The notes: generated from the letters alone by a model not told the origin. A DNA stretch of 59,915 nt from Actinomadura montaniterrae (GCF_008923365.1 NZ_WBMR01000036.1:1-59915), one strand, 5' to 3'; positions 17,687 to 27,036 are shown, counted from the first letter of the stretch. A program made the numbers and translations.

Positions 17687-18403
17687 ATGTCCACCACCGT
17701 CACCGAGGCGGGCGGCCGCACGTCCGCCGCCCGCCGCGACCACCGCCGCTATTGGCGGCTGCTGCTGGCCGCCGCCGCGCCCGTCGCCGGGCTGACGCTC
17801 GCCGTCACCAGCGCCCTCACCCCCTACGGGCTCGGCGATGACGACGACTCCGCCGCCGTCGCCGCGATCGCCGCGCACCGCGGCGCCGTCGAGGCGAACA
17901 TGTGGCTCGGCGTGCTGTTCGTGACGACGCTGGTCCCGGGCGCCATCGCGGTGCTCTGGGTCTGCCGCCGCCGCAATCCCACCCTCACCGCGGTCGCCGG
18001 GACCGTGGTGCTGCTCGGCTTCCTGTCCAGCGCGGGCAACACCAACACCGACCTGCTGGTGCTCGCCGGGCTGGACAAGGGCGTCGCCCCGGGGACGCTC
18101 GCCACGCTCAGCGGCGCGATGAACGGGATGGCGGTCGTCTCGGTCGCGCTGCTGCCGATGCTGATCGCGATCACGCTCGGCCGGATCCTGCTCGGCGTGC
18201 TGCTGTGGCGGGCCCGCGTCGCGCCGCGCTGGATGGCCGCCGCGCTCGTCGCCGCCCCGTTCGTCGAGTTCGTCAACGTGACGGGCGGGAACGCGCAGCC
18301 GGCGATCGGCTGGGCGCTCACCGGCGTCGGGTTCGCGTCCGCGACGGTCGCGCTGCTGCGGATGCGCGACGACGAGTTCGACCTGCCGCCGCTGCCCGCG
18401 TGA
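17687..18403 (+). CDS. hypothetical multi-helix membrane protein (DUF4386-like)
   Basis: 238 residues, ATG preceded by GAGGAG. About seven hydrophobic segments are seen, with the conserved-looking blocks HRGAVEANMWLGVLF, LLGFLSSAGNTNTDL and AALVAAPFVEFVNVTGG. The pattern resembles DUF4386-type proteins of unknown function. It is divergent from the sensor kinase (186 bp between starts), so it could be a target or accessory of that two-component system, but no operator is evident. Confidence 0.7.
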   Translation: MSTTVTEAGGRTSAARRDHRRYWRLLLAAAAPVAGLTLAVTSALTPYGLGDDDDSAAVAAIAAHRGAVEANMWLGVLFVTTLVPGAIAVLWVCRRRNPTLTAVAGTVVLLGFLSSAGNTNTDLLVLAGLDKGVAPGTLATLSGAMNGMAVVSVALLPMLIAITLGRILLGVLLWRARVAPRWMAAALVAAPFVEFVNVTGGNAQPAIGWALTGVGFASATVALLRMRDDEFDLPPLPA

Positions 18404-18419
18404 GAGGCACGCCACCGCC

Positions 18420-18444
18420 GCGCCCGTCCCGCCGGGACGGGCGC
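18420..18444. terminator. bidirectional hairpin terminator
   Basis: A perfect 12-bp inverted repeat GCGCCCGTCCCG / CGGGACGGGCGC with one central base (so a small loop after opening) lies between converging genes ending at 18403 and 18494. Confidence 0.65.
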
Positions 18445-18493
18445 GGCCGACGTCACCGGGCCGTCCAGGACGGGGCGTGGCGCGGATCAGGGG

Positions 18494-19084
18494 TCACGGC
18501 GTCCAGGACGGGTCGCGGCCGGTGAGGGCGATCAGCCGGTCGAGGGGGGGCGCGCCGTCCGGGACGGCGACGGGCGGCCCGAACAGCCCCGGCGTGCCCT
18601 TGCCGCCGTTCTGCTCGACGGCCTGCCCGACGAACACGAGGCACTCCTGCACCTCCTCGTCGCCGCAGACGTACGGCTGCCCGCTGGCGGTCGCGATGTC
18701 CCAGCCGTGCACGACCAGCTCGTTCAGCGCGACGCGTCCCATGACCTCGCCGGGCATCCGCACGCCGCCGGCCTCCGTCATCCCCTCCCACGCGGACGGG
18801 TCGCGCCAGGCGGCGGCGAGCGCGCCGAGCCGCTCGGGGACGCGGGCGCGCCAGTCCGGCGCCAGGTTCGCACCGTCCGGGGCCGGCGGCTTCGATCCGC
18901 CCTCCGGGACGTCCTTGGCCGCGGCTTGCGCGAACGCCAGCGACAGCCCGTCGACGTGGTCGATCAGCGTCGCGAGCGGGGTGTCCGCGCAGGGCGTCGG
19001 CGCGCCGAGCCGGTCGTCGCGGACGGCGCCGAGCAGCTCCGCCAGCCGGCGGGCGGCGGGCGCGAGGTCGGGGTTGCGAGTCAT
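18494..19084 (-). CDS. TIGR03086 family metal-binding protein (DinB/mycothiol-isomerase N-terminal fold)
   Basis: 196 residues. The four-helix DinB-like fold is indicated by LAELLGAVRDDRLGAPTPCADTP, a first metal His in LIDHVDGL, and the second metal site NELVVHGWDIATASG (HxxD-type). TIGR03086 proteins occur in mycothiol-producing actinobacteria and resemble the N-terminus of mycothiol-dependent maleylpyruvate isomerase; their substrates are unknown. The ATG at 19084 has a GGAGAGA-like site upstream. It is a stand-alone gene. Confidence 0.88.
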   Translation of the reverse strand: MTRNPDLAPAARRLAELLGAVRDDRLGAPTPCADTPLATLIDHVDGLSLAFAQAAAKDVPEGGSKPPAPDGANLAPDWRARVPERLGALAAAWRDPSAWEGMTEAGGVRMPGEVMGRVALNELVVHGWDIATASGQPYVCGDEEVQECLVFVGQAVEQNGGKGTPGLFGPPVAVPDGAPPLDRLIALTGRDPSWTP

Positions 19085-19305
19085 CGCCGGTCTCTCCTTC
19101 GTCGGTCCGGCCCGCCGCGCCGGCGTACCGCTGGGCGGGAACGCGCTGGACGGGCCTCGTCCTCTGGTTTTGACTCGGGAACCGGCCGATACTCATCGGT
19201 GCGCCGGGTCCGTAAGGTATGGGGACGACGGAATGGCAGTTCGCGGCCCACCGGCTCGCGGACCGGTCGAGAGGCGTGCTGACCTGCGCGTGTGACCACG
19301 TAAGC

Positions 19306-19320
19306 TACTACCGAGTAGTA
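19306..19320. promoter_or_regulatory. 15-bp palindrome upstream of the EtfD-like gene
   Basis: TACTAC-CGA-GTAGTA is a perfect 6-bp inverted repeat 78 bp before the start at 19399, in the 314-bp gap after the TIGR03086 gene. Its form suits a TetR-type repressor. The rest of the gap holds no gene I can support. Confidence 0.5.
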
Positions 19321-19398
19321 TTCGGGCCCCGGATGAGATGCGGTCTGTCGCGAGCCCTACGCTGACTGCCATCGCCCGTACCCCAGGAGGACGGAACA

Positions 19399-21546
19399 GT
19401 GTTCTGGATCACGTTGGTCATTGGGCTCGCCGGAACGGCGGTCGCTTTGGCGCTCGCCGGCCGGCGGGTGCTGTTCCTGTACAACACGGCCATGGCCGGG
19501 CAGCCCGACCCCGAGCGGGTGCTGCAGGTCAAGCGTGACAAGAAGGCCGACATCGAGGGCCAGGTCACCGAGGTCCTGGGGCAGCGCAAGCTGCTGAAGT
19601 GGACGCTGGCCGGCTCCGCGCACGCCGCGGTCATGTGGGCGTTCTTCCTCCTGGCCACCGTCTACCTGGAAGCGGCCGTCGCGCTGCTGGCGGGCCTGGA
19701 CGCCAAGATCCCGTGGCTGCAGACCTGGGGCCCGATCGGGTTCGTCCAGGACACCATCGCGCTGGCCTGCACCGCGGGCCTGATCGTCTTCACCTCGATC
19801 CGGATCAAGAACTCGCCCAAGCGGCTGGAGCGCAAGTCCCGGTTCAAGGGCTCGCACCTGTCCGGCGCCTGGATCACGCTGTTCATGATCTTCAACGTGA
19901 TCTGGACGATGTTCTTCTACCGGGGCGTGGAGTGGGCCAACGGCAACCTCGACTACGGCAAGGGCGCCTACTTCTCCTACCTGGTCGGGCACCTGTTCGA
20001 CGGCCTGTCGCACGACACCCTGGACGTCCTGGAGTCCATCGGCCTGCTGCTGCACATCGGCGTCGCGCTGGTGTTCCTGGTGTTCGTGGTGCACTCCAAG
20101 CACCTGCACATCTTCCTCGCCCCCCTCAACGTGATGTTCAAGCGCCGCCCCGACGGGCTCGGCGCCGCGCAGCCGATGATGTCCGGTGGCAAGCCCCTCG
20201 ATTTCGAGGAGGCCGACCCCGACGAGGACGTCTTCGGCCGCGGCAAGATCGAGGACTTCACCTGGAAGGGCTTCCTGGACATGGCGACCTGCACCGAGTG
20301 CGGTCGCTGCCAGTCCCAGTGCCCCGCCTGGAACACCGGCAAGCCGCTGTCGCCGAAGATGGTGATCCTGGAGCTGCGCGACCACGCGCTGGCCAAGGCC
20401 CCCTACTTCACCGCCTCCGAAGAGGCCCAGGCCAAGTTCACCGACGAGCAGAAGCTCGCCATGCAGGTCGACAAGGACCTGGTCGGCGAGGACGGCGTCA
20501 TCCACCCCGACGTCCTGTGGTCCTGCACCAACTGCGGCGCCTGCGTCGAGCAGTGCCCCGTCGACATCGAGCACATCGACCACATCCTGGACATGCGCCG
20601 CTTCCAGGTCATGATCGAGTCCTCGTTCCCCTCCGAGGCCGGCGTCATGCTGAAGAACCTGGAGAACAAGGGCAACCCCTGGGGCATGTCCGAGATGAAG
20701 CGCCTGGAGTGGATCGAGGAGCTGGACTTCGAGGTCGAGGTCGTCGACGACAAGGTCTCCGAGGACACCGAGTACCTGTTCTGGGTCGGCTGCGCCGGTG
20801 CGCTGGAGGACCGGGCCAAGAAGACCACCAAGGCCGTCGCCGAACTCCTGCACATCGCGGGCGTGAAGTTCGCGGTGCTCGGCCCGATGGAGGCCTGCAC
20901 CGGTGACCCGGCCCGCCGCCTGGGCATGGAGTTCGTGTTCCAGATGCTCGGCCAGCAGAACGTCGAGACCCTCAACGACGCCGGCGTGAAGAAGATCGTG
21001 GCGACCTGCCCGCACTGCTTCAACACCCTGGCCAACGAGTACCCGCAGATCGGCGGGAACTACGAGGTCGTCCACCACACCCAGCTGCTGGCGCACCTGG
21101 TCGAGGAGGGCAAGCTCACCCCGGTCACCCCGATCGAGGAGAAGATCACCTACCACGACCCGTGCTTCCTGGGCCGCCACAACAAGGTCTACAAGCAGCC
21201 CCGCGACATCATGGCCACCGTCCCGGGCGTCAAGACCCAGGAGATGCACCGCCACAAGGACCGCGGGTTCTGCTGCGGCGCCGGCGGCGCCCGGATGTGG
21301 ATGGAAGAGCGCATCGGCAAGCGCATCAACACCGAACGCGTGGACGAGGCGCTGACCACCGACCCCGACACCGTCTCCACCGCATGCCCGTTCTGCCTGG
21401 TCATGCTCGGCGACGCCATCAACGAGAAGAAGAACTCCGGCGACGCCAAGGAGTCCCTGGAGGTCGTCGACGTCTCCCAGCTCCTCATCCGCTCCATCAA
21501 GGGTGAAGGCACCGCCCAGGAGAAGGAGCCCGTCGCCGCCGAATAG
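19399..21546 (+). CDS. membrane (Fe-S)-binding oxidoreductase, EtfD/Rv0338c-like
   Basis: 715 residues from a GTG with AGGAGG eight bases upstream. The N-terminal 250 residues hold about five or six membrane helices. Two 4Fe-4S motifs follow, CTECGRCQSQCP (Cys298, 301, 304, 308) and CTNCGACVEQCP (Cys376, 379, 382, 386), then two cysteine-rich CCG domains (CPHCFNT, DPCFLGRH, GFCCGAGG). This is the heterodisulfide-reductase-like layout of mycobacterial Rv0338c, which passes electrons from electron-transfer flavoprotein to menaquinone during acyl-CoA oxidation. By homology it links beta-oxidation to respiration. Codon use is strongly biased, suggesting high expression. Confidence 0.85.
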   Translation: MFWITLVIGLAGTAVALALAGRRVLFLYNTAMAGQPDPERVLQVKRDKKADIEGQVTEVLGQRKLLKWTLAGSAHAAVMWAFFLLATVYLEAAVALLAGLDAKIPWLQTWGPIGFVQDTIALACTAGLIVFTSIRIKNSPKRLERKSRFKGSHLSGAWITLFMIFNVIWTMFFYRGVEWANGNLDYGKGAYFSYLVGHLFDGLSHDTLDVLESIGLLLHIGVALVFLVFVVHSKHLHIFLAPLNVMFKRRPDGLGAAQPMMSGGKPLDFEEADPDEDVFGRGKIEDFTWKGFLDMATCTECGRCQSQCPAWNTGKPLSPKMVILELRDHALAKAPYFTASEEAQAKFTDEQKLAMQVDKDLVGEDGVIHPDVLWSCTNCGACVEQCPVDIEHIDHILDMRRFQVMIESSFPSEAGVMLKNLENKGNPWGMSEMKRLEWIEELDFEVEVVDDKVSEDTEYLFWVGCAGALEDRAKKTTKAVAELLHIAGVKFAVLGPMEACTGDPARRLGMEFVFQMLGQQNVETLNDAGVKKIVATCPHCFNTLANEYPQIGGNYEVVHHTQLLAHLVEEGKLTPVTPIEEKITYHDPCFLGRHNKVYKQPRDIMATVPGVKTQEMHRHKDRGFCCGAGGARMWMEERIGKRINTERVDEALTTDPDTVSTACPFCLVMLGDAINEKKNSGDAKESLEVVDVSQLLIRSIKGEGTAQEKEPVAAE

Positions 21547-21567
21547 CCCATGGCCGCCGAATAGCCC
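21535..21567 (+). repeat. tandem duplication across the stop codon of the EtfD-like gene
   Basis: GCCGCCGAATAGCCC occurs at 21535-21549 and again at 21553-21567 (18-bp period). The first copy holds the TAG stop; the duplicate supplies a second in-frame stop. Confidence 0.85.
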
Positions 21568-21577
21568 GGTCGTGACC

Positions 21578-21616
21578 GAGGCCCCGGACCCCGCTCGGCG
21601 CGGGGGCCGGGGCCTC
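21578..21616 (+). terminator. strong hairpin terminator
   Basis: A 17-bp stem (21578-21594 with 21600-21616, one mismatch) begins GAGGCCCCGG and ends CCGGGGCCTC, 30 bp after the EtfD-like gene. Confidence 0.75.
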
Positions 21617-21695
21617 CGCCATGGTCAAGGGTTCCGTAGCCGATCATGGACGCGGCGGGAGGAGTGATCCCCGGGACGGCTGGTAAGACCAGGGG

Positions 21696-22454
21696 ATGGC
21701 CGTGCTCGTGTCCGCCCTGGCATTCCTGATGACGCTCGCCGGCGGGCTCGCGGCGATGCGGGTGCGCGACAAGCGGCACCTCGTCCTCGGCCTCGCCGGC
21801 GGCCTGATGCTCGGTGTCGTCGCGTTCGACCTGATCCCCGAGTCGCTGGAGCTGTCCCGGGACCGGCCGCTCGGCGTCCCCGCCCCGATGATCGGCTTCG
21901 CCGCCGGGTTCCTGCTGCTGCACGTCGTCGAGCAGGCCGTCGCGATCCACCGCGCCCACGAGGGCGAGTACGCCCCGCACGTCCACGCGCACGGCCACGG
22001 CCACCCCGACGGCGGCGCGGGCGGCGCCGGGCTGCTCGCCGCGTTCGCGCTCGTCGGGCACAGCCTCGTGGACGGCCTCAGCATCGGCCTAGGGTTCCAG
22101 TCCGGCACGCAGACCGGCGCGTTCGTCGCGCTCGCCGTCATCACCCACGACTTCGCGGACGGCTTCAACACCTTCACCGCGGCCTCGCTCGGCGGCCGGG
22201 ACCGGCGTCCCGCGCTGGCGCTGCTGGTCGCCGACGCCGCCGCGCCCGTCGCCGGGGCCGCGCTCACCCTGCTCGGGACGGTCCCGGAGGGCGTCCTCGG
22301 CCCCTACCTCGGGCTGTTCGCCGGCGTCCTGCTGTACCTGTCCGCTGCCGAGATCCTGCCGGAGGCGCACAGCGGCCACCCGCGCGTGATGACGCTGTGC
22401 GCCACCGGCCTCGGCCTCGCCGTGGTCGTCTTCAGCGTCGGCCTCGCGGGCTGA
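21696..22454 (+). CDS. ZIP family metal transporter
   Basis: 252 residues with about eight hydrophobic helices. A histidine-rich cytoplasmic loop (HVHAHGHGHPDG, about residues 90-101) separates helices 3 and 4, and the metal-site helices read HSLVDGLSIGLGF and ITHDFADGFNTFT, the latter matching the HxxxE/D-type signature of ZIP helices IV and V. It imports a divalent cation, probably zinc, into the cytoplasm. The ATG lacks a clear Shine-Dalgarno, but TAAGAC precedes it closely, suggesting a leaderless mRNA. No Zur site is apparent. Confidence 0.87.
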   Translation: MAVLVSALAFLMTLAGGLAAMRVRDKRHLVLGLAGGLMLGVVAFDLIPESLELSRDRPLGVPAPMIGFAAGFLLLHVVEQAVAIHRAHEGEYAPHVHAHGHGHPDGGAGGAGLLAAFALVGHSLVDGLSIGLGFQSGTQTGAFVALAVITHDFADGFNTFTAASLGGRDRRPALALLVADAAAPVAGAALTLLGTVPEGVLGPYLGLFAGVLLYLSAAEILPEAHSGHPRVMTLCATGLGLAVVVFSVGLAG

Positions 22455-22514
22455 CAGGGGAGGAAGCGGCTCGGAACGTCCTGAAACGGTCCAGGACGGG
22501 CCGGAAAAGGCAGA

Positions 22515-22541
22515 GGGCCGTCCGGTGGTCCCGGACGGCCC
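22515..22541 (-). terminator. hairpin terminator of the betaine transporter operon
   Basis: A perfect 11-bp stem GGGCCGTCCGG / CCGGACGGCCC with a 5-base loop lies 55 bp beyond the stop at 22596. Confidence 0.75.
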
Positions 22542-22595
22542 CCTGACGCCTTCAGGAACGCTGGAACGTTCCCTCGGGGACGGGACGACGCAACG

Positions 22596-23477
22596 TCAGC
22601 CCGTCATGGACTGCTCGAAGCCCGGGTTCGCCTTCAGCCACGCGTCCACCGCCTGGTCCGGCTTGCCCTTGTACTGGTTCGCGATGAGGTCCTCCAGCGA
22701 GCCCAGCTGCTTGTCGTCCATCTTGAACTTCTTCAGCCAGGACGCGACCTGCGGCTCGTCCTTGCCGAAGTCCTTGCGCGCGACGGTGTTCACGCCGTCC
22801 GGCTTGCCCATCGCGCCCTTCGGGTCCTGCAGGTCCCGGATCGGGAACTTCGAGTACGCCCAGTGCGGGCGCCACAGCGTCACGACGATGTCCTTGTGCG
22901 CGGTGATCGCCTTCTGCAGCTCGGCCAGCATCGCCGCCGTCGACGACGTCGTGACCGTGTACTCCTTGTCCAGGCCGTAGGCGGGCAGCATCTTCGTCTG
23001 CGACACCCGGTACAGCCCGGAGCTCTTCTCGATCCCGATGATCTTGCCGCCGTACTGCGAGCCCCTGCCCTTCAGGTCGGCCAGCGAGTGCAGCGGCGAG
23101 TAGTTCGGGACCGCGATCGTCAGCGGCGCCGACGGGTACCAGATGCCGACCTTCTCCAGCTTGTCGCCGTACTGCTTCCAGTAGTCCTCGTGCGTGCCGG
23201 GCAGCCACGAGTCCAGGAACAGGTCGACGTCGCCCTGCGCCATGCCCGCGTACAGCGGGCCGGTGTCGAGCTCCTTGACCGTGACCTTGTAGCCCTTGTC
23301 GGTCAGGATCTTCTTCCAGAGGGCGGTGGCGGCCTCGCCCTCCGCCCAGCCGGACACGACGCCGAGCGTCAGGTCCTTGCTGTTCTTCTTGTTGTCCGAA
23401 CCGTTGCAGGCACTCGCCGTCGCGCCGAGCGCCAGCGCCATCGCCGCCGCGGCCAGAACCTTGAACTTGGGACGCAA
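22596..23477 (-). CDS. glycine betaine ABC transporter substrate-binding lipoprotein
   Basis: 293 residues. A signal sequence with a lipobox-like end (GATASAC, Cys24) would anchor it to the outer face of the membrane. The OpuAC/ProX fold is indicated by LTLGVVSGWAEGEAATALW, DVDLFLDSWLPGTHEDYW, and the aromatic-rich VVTLWRPHWAYSKF region that forms the cage for quaternary ammonium groups. It is the third gene of an ATPase-permease-binding protein operon, 49 bp after the permease. It delivers glycine betaine or proline betaine for osmoprotection. Confidence 0.92.
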   Translation of the reverse strand: MRPKFKVLAAAAMALALGATASACNGSDNKKNSKDLTLGVVSGWAEGEAATALWKKILTDKGYKVTVKELDTGPLYAGMAQGDVDLFLDSWLPGTHEDYWKQYGDKLEKVGIWYPSAPLTIAVPNYSPLHSLADLKGRGSQYGGKIIGIEKSSGLYRVSQTKMLPAYGLDKEYTVTTSSTAAMLAELQKAITAHKDIVVTLWRPHWAYSKFPIRDLQDPKGAMGKPDGVNTVARKDFGKDEPQVASWLKKFKMDDKQLGSLEDLIANQYKGKPDQAVDAWLKANPGFEQSMTG

Positions 23478-23526
23478 TGCCCTTCCTTTCGTCGCCTTGC
23501 AGGGGGGTGGAAAGTCCGTGCGCCGG

Positions 23527-24465
23527 TCAGCGCAGGGCGGTCGCCGTGGACGTGACCGGCTCCGGGGCGTCCGCGGCGTCGCCGGCCCGGCCCCGCGCGA
23601 ACAGCGAGCGCAGCATGCTCGGGCCCTGCCCCAGCGCGCCGGTGAGCCGGTCCAGGTAGATCGCCAGGACGACGACGCCGAGGCCGCCCTCGAAGCCCTT
23701 GGCGATGTCCAGCCGCTGGATGCCCTCCAGCACCACGCCGCCGAGGCCGTCGGAGCCGACCATGCCCGCGATCACCACCATCGACAGCGACAGCATGATC
23801 AGCTGGTTGACGCCCGCCATGATCGACGGCATCGCCAGGGGGATCTGGATCCGGGTCAGCACCCGCATCGGCGGTGTGCCGAACGCCTCGCCCGCCTCGA
23901 CCATCTCCGGGTCCACGCCGCGGATGCCGAGCTCGGTCAGCCGCACGCCCGGCGGCAGCGAGAACACCACCGTCGCCACCACACCCGGCACGACGCCGAT
24001 GTGGAAGAAGAACACCGACGGGATCAGGTACACGAACGCCGGCATCGTCTGCATGAAGTCCAGCACCGGGCGGACGATCCGGCTCACGATGGCGCTGCGC
24101 CCCGCCGCGATGCCGATCGGGATCGAGATCACCACCCCGATCACCCCGGCCACCAGCACCTGCGCCAGCGTGTCCATCGCCGGATCCCACAGCTCCATGC
24201 TGTCGACCAGCCCGAAGCCGAGCAGCGTGAACACGCTCAGCTTCCAGCCGCTCAGCAGCAGCGCGATGACCGCCAGCACCACCGCCAGCCCGATCGGCGG
24301 CAGCAGGTTCAGCAGGTCGGTCAGGTTGTCGACCGCCCACGTGATCGCCGACCCGATCCCGTCGAACAGCCAGCCGAGGTTCGTGGTGCACCAGTCGACC
24401 AGGTCGGAGAACCAGTCGCCGACGTGCACCCGGGGCAGCTCGCTCGCGAGCACGTCAGTCGTCAA
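23527..24465 (-). CDS. glycine betaine/proline ABC transporter permease (OpuAB/ProW)
   Basis: 312 residues from a TTG at 24465, with AAGGAGG six bases upstream; it overlaps the ATPase stop by 11 bases. About six to seven membrane helices are present. The EAA loop that contacts the ATPase is EMVEAGEAFGTPPMRVLTRI, and LPSIMAGVNQLIMLSLSMVVIAGMVGSDGLGG is typical of ProW. It forms the membrane channel with the neighbouring ATPase and binding protein. Confidence 0.92.
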   Translation of the reverse strand: MTTDVLASELPRVHVGDWFSDLVDWCTTNLGWLFDGIGSAITWAVDNLTDLLNLLPPIGLAVVLAVIALLLSGWKLSVFTLLGFGLVDSMELWDPAMDTLAQVLVAGVIGVVISIPIGIAAGRSAIVSRIVRPVLDFMQTMPAFVYLIPSVFFFHIGVVPGVVATVVFSLPPGVRLTELGIRGVDPEMVEAGEAFGTPPMRVLTRIQIPLAMPSIMAGVNQLIMLSLSMVVIAGMVGSDGLGGVVLEGIQRLDIAKGFEGGLGVVVLAIYLDRLTGALGQGPSMLRSLFARGRAGDAADAPEPVTSTATALR

Positions 24466-25723
24466 CGGAACCCTCCTTCGTCAGCGCGAGCGCCGGCTCC
24501 GCCTCGTCCTCGCCGCCCGACTCGACGACCTCCTCCACGTGCGTGCTGATCGCGCCGAGCGCCGCCAGCAGCGTCACCCGCGGGATCACCCCGAGCAGCG
24601 TCCCGGCCTCGTCCGCCACCGGCACCGGCAGGTCGCTCTCCGCGCACCGCTGGAACAGGTCGGCGACCGGCGTGTCCGGCGGCACCGGCTCCAGGTCCTC
24701 CGGGTCGATCAGCCCGTCCAGCTTCTGCACGTTCTCCTGGACGGCGTCCGCGACCGCCGCGGCCTTCACCTTGCCGATCAGTTTCCGGTCCCGGCCGACG
24801 ACGAACGCGGCGTCGGTCTGGTGCTCGCGCATCGTCCGCAGCGCCGTCCGCGGCCCCGTCGACGACAGCACCGTCACCAGCGGCTTCTCCATCACCGACG
24901 ACGCCGTCAGCACCCGCGTCCGGTCGACGTCCGCGACGAACTGGGCGACGTAGTCGTTCGCCGGGTCCGTCAGGATCTCCTCGGCCGTGCCGATCTGCAC
25001 GATCCGGCCCTCCCGCATCACCGCGATCCGGTCGCCGATGCGCATGGCCTCGTTCAGGTCGTGCGTGATGAACACGATCGTCTTGCCGAACCGTCCCTGC
25101 AGATCCAGCAGCAGGTCCTGCACCTCGCGGCGGATCAGCGGGTCCAGCGCGCTGAACGCCTCGTCCATCAGGATGATGTCGGTGCCCGCCGCCAGCGCGC
25201 GCGCCAGCCCGACCCGCTGCTGCATGCCGCCGGACAGCTGACCGGGGAGCCTGTCCTCCCAGCCCGCCAGCCCGACGAGCCCCAGGAACTCCCGGGCCTT
25301 CCTCTCTCGTTCCTCCTTGGCGACGCCGCGGACCTCGAGCCCGTACGCCGCGTTCGCCAGGACGGACCGATGGGGGAAGAGCGCGAAGTGCTGGAAGACC
25401 ATGCTGATCTTGTCCTGCCGGAGCGTTCGCAGCGCCTTCGGCGACAGCTTCGCGATATCCTGGCCATCGATCTCGACGGTCCCGGAGGTGGCCTCCAGAA
25501 GCCCGTTCAGCATCCGGATCAACGTGGACTTACCGGACCCCGACAGGCCCATCACCACGAAGATCTCGCCCTGCTCGACCTCGAACGTGGCGTCCACGAC
25601 GGCGGGGGTGACGCCCAGTGAGCGGACGTCCTTCAGGTCCGCGCCCGCCTTGAGTTTTCGTTGCGCCTCGGCCGCCTTCCGGCCGAACAGCTTCGTGACG
25701 CTTTCCGCGCGGAGTATGGACAC
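24455..25723 (-). CDS. glycine betaine/L-proline ABC transporter ATP-binding protein (OpuAA/ProV)
   Basis: 422 residues from GTG 25723 (AAGGAG just upstream, tight spacing); a GTG at 25744 would add seven residues but has no ribosome site. Walker A GLSGSGKST, signature LSGGMQQRVGLARAL, Walker B IILMDEAFSALD and the H-loop FITHDLNEA are complete. Two C-terminal CBS domains (about residues 280-400) are the ionic-strength sensor seen in OpuA. First gene of the operon; TTGACA (minus strand, 25817-25822) is a possible -35 element upstream. Confidence 0.93.
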   Translation of the reverse strand: MSILRAESVTKLFGRKAAEAQRKLKAGADLKDVRSLGVTPAVVDATFEVEQGEIFVVMGLSGSGKSTLIRMLNGLLEATSGTVEIDGQDIAKLSPKALRTLRQDKISMVFQHFALFPHRSVLANAAYGLEVRGVAKEERERKAREFLGLVGLAGWEDRLPGQLSGGMQQRVGLARALAAGTDIILMDEAFSALDPLIRREVQDLLLDLQGRFGKTIVFITHDLNEAMRIGDRIAVMREGRIVQIGTAEEILTDPANDYVAQFVADVDRTRVLTASSVMEKPLVTVLSSTGPRTALRTMREHQTDAAFVVGRDRKLIGKVKAAAVADAVQENVQKLDGLIDPEDLEPVPPDTPVADLFQRCAESDLPVPVADEAGTLLGVIPRVTLLAALGAISTHVEEVVESGGEDEAEPALALTKEGSVDD

Positions 25724-25908
25724 GATCTCCTTCCGTGTTCCCACACCCGGGGGCGGCGCGGAAACGGGTAGCCCTCATCCGTCCGGCACCCGTCGACCGC
25801 CTCAATCCAAAGAGGCTGTCAACCAGGTGCCATGGCTGTGCGTCGCTCGAAACTACCCGTCCCGAGAAGATGTTTCATCTTTGCGTGATCTGAGTCACGT
25901 GCCCCGCG

Positions 25909-26484
25909 TCACACCGTGGTGCGGTGGAAGTTCAGGTACGACCGCGACGGCGTCGGCCCCCGCTGGTCCTGGTACCGCGACCCGTACCGCTCCGACCCGT
26001 ACGGGTACTCCGCCGGCGAACTCGTCCTGAACAGGCACATCTGCCCGATCTTCATCCCCGGCCACAGCTTGATCGGCAGCGTCGCCACGTTCGACAGCTC
26101 CAGCGTCACGTGCCCGCTGAACCCCGGGTCGATCCACCCCGCCGTCGAGTGCGTCAGCAGCCCCAGCCGCCCCAGGCTGGACTTCCCCTCGAGCCTGGCC
26201 GCGAGGTCGTCCGGCAGCCCGAACACCTCGTACGTCGACGCCAGCACGAACTCCCCGGGATGCAGCACGAACGCCTCCTCGGCGTCCACCTCCACCAGCC
26301 GCGTCAGATCCGGCTGCTCCACAGCCGGATCGATGTGCGGATACTTGTGGTTCTCGAACACCCGGAAGTACCGGTCCAGCCGGACGTCCACGCTGGACGG
26401 CTGGACCATGCCCGGCTCGTACGGGTCGATCTTCACCCGCCCGGACTCGAGCTCGGACCTGATGTCGCGATCGGAGAGCAGCAC
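25909..26484 (-). CDS. dcd: dCTP deaminase (probably bifunctional with dUTPase activity)
   Basis: 191 residues, matching Dcd (about 190). Visible motifs: [12 protein letters not shown] start, [29 protein letters not shown], and the active-site block [20 protein letters not shown] followed by [13 protein letters not shown]. Actinobacterial enzymes of this type convert dCTP through dUTP to dUMP. It ends a transcription unit upstream of the betaine operon (186 bp gap, containing AAGATG-TTT-CATCTT at 25867-25881). It is the last conserved gene before the tRNA-Gly junction. Confidence 0.96.
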   Translation of the reverse strand: MLLSDRDIRSELESGRVKIDPYEPGMVQPSSVDVRLDRYFRVFENHKYPHIDPAVEQPDLTRLVEVDAEEAFVLHPGEFVLASTYEVFGLPDDLAARLEGKSSLGRLGLLTHSTAGWIDPGFSGHVTLELSNVATLPIKLWPGMKIGQMCLFRTSSPAEYPYGSERYGSRYQDQRGPTPSRSYLNFHRTTV

Positions 26485-26575
26485 CCCGAAAAGCTATCCC
26501 ACCCGCACCCCCGCCACGCCGCACCCGACTTTCCGGTACGATGTCCAAGCGCGGGCGGCCCTCCACCCCCGCCAC

Positions 26576-26646
26576 GCGGGTGTAGTTCAATGGTAGAACT
26601 TCAGCTTCCCAAGCTGACAGCGCGGGTTCGATTCCCGTCACCCGCT
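26576..26646 (+). tRNA. tRNA-Gly (anticodon CCC)
   Basis: 71 bases fold as a complete cloverleaf: acceptor GCGGGTG/CACCCGC, D-arm, anticodon arm TCAGC-TTCCCAA-GCTGA with CCC anticodon, T-arm GCGGG-TTCGATT-CCCGT, and discriminator T. CCA is not encoded. Its 3' part is the repeated segment of the island downstream, so this gene is the integration target and has been kept intact. Confidence 0.97.
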
Positions 26647-27036
26647 CACCGCAAAGGCCCAGGCCAGGGACACACTCCCCGAACCCGGGCCTTGATCGTT
26701 TCCACCGTCGCCATCGACGGACGTGAGCGGGCCATCAGACAACCGGCACCAGGCGGTCCCTCCGCGAAGACGCGGCCTTCGGCCGGCCGGTGCTGAAACC
26801 GCAGCCCGCCCGTTGCCATACTCCATACGCACCCTCCCACGCCGCCTTCCGCTGCCGTCCAACGACGCGTCAGCGAACATGCTCGACGACGCTGGCCTTC
26901 GTCGCGCGACTCCCGGAACCATGCAAGTCCTGCTCGACGTAAGGACGCCAGCCCGGCACGGCGGGATGCCAGTGCGTCGGGGCTCGGATGAGAAGTTTCA
27001 TTACGCCTTCAAGGGCGCCCGCTTCGCGGTCGCCGG
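26606..27036 (+). repeat. direct repeat copy A: tRNA 3' half plus island left end
   Basis: From the anticodon loop of tRNA-Gly onward, about 430 bp match 29002-29433 with roughly eight substitutions and one single-base indel. It includes a tRNA terminator-like pairing AAGGCCC...GGGCCTT near 26654-26694. The 476-bp gap from the tRNA to the next gene stop (27123) holds this repeat and no gene I can support. Confidence 0.9.

Noticed and set aside
25724..25908. Riboswitch upstream of the betaine transporter
   Set aside because: Only short unrelated inverted repeats (for example 25867-25881) are present; no known riboswitch core is recognisable.
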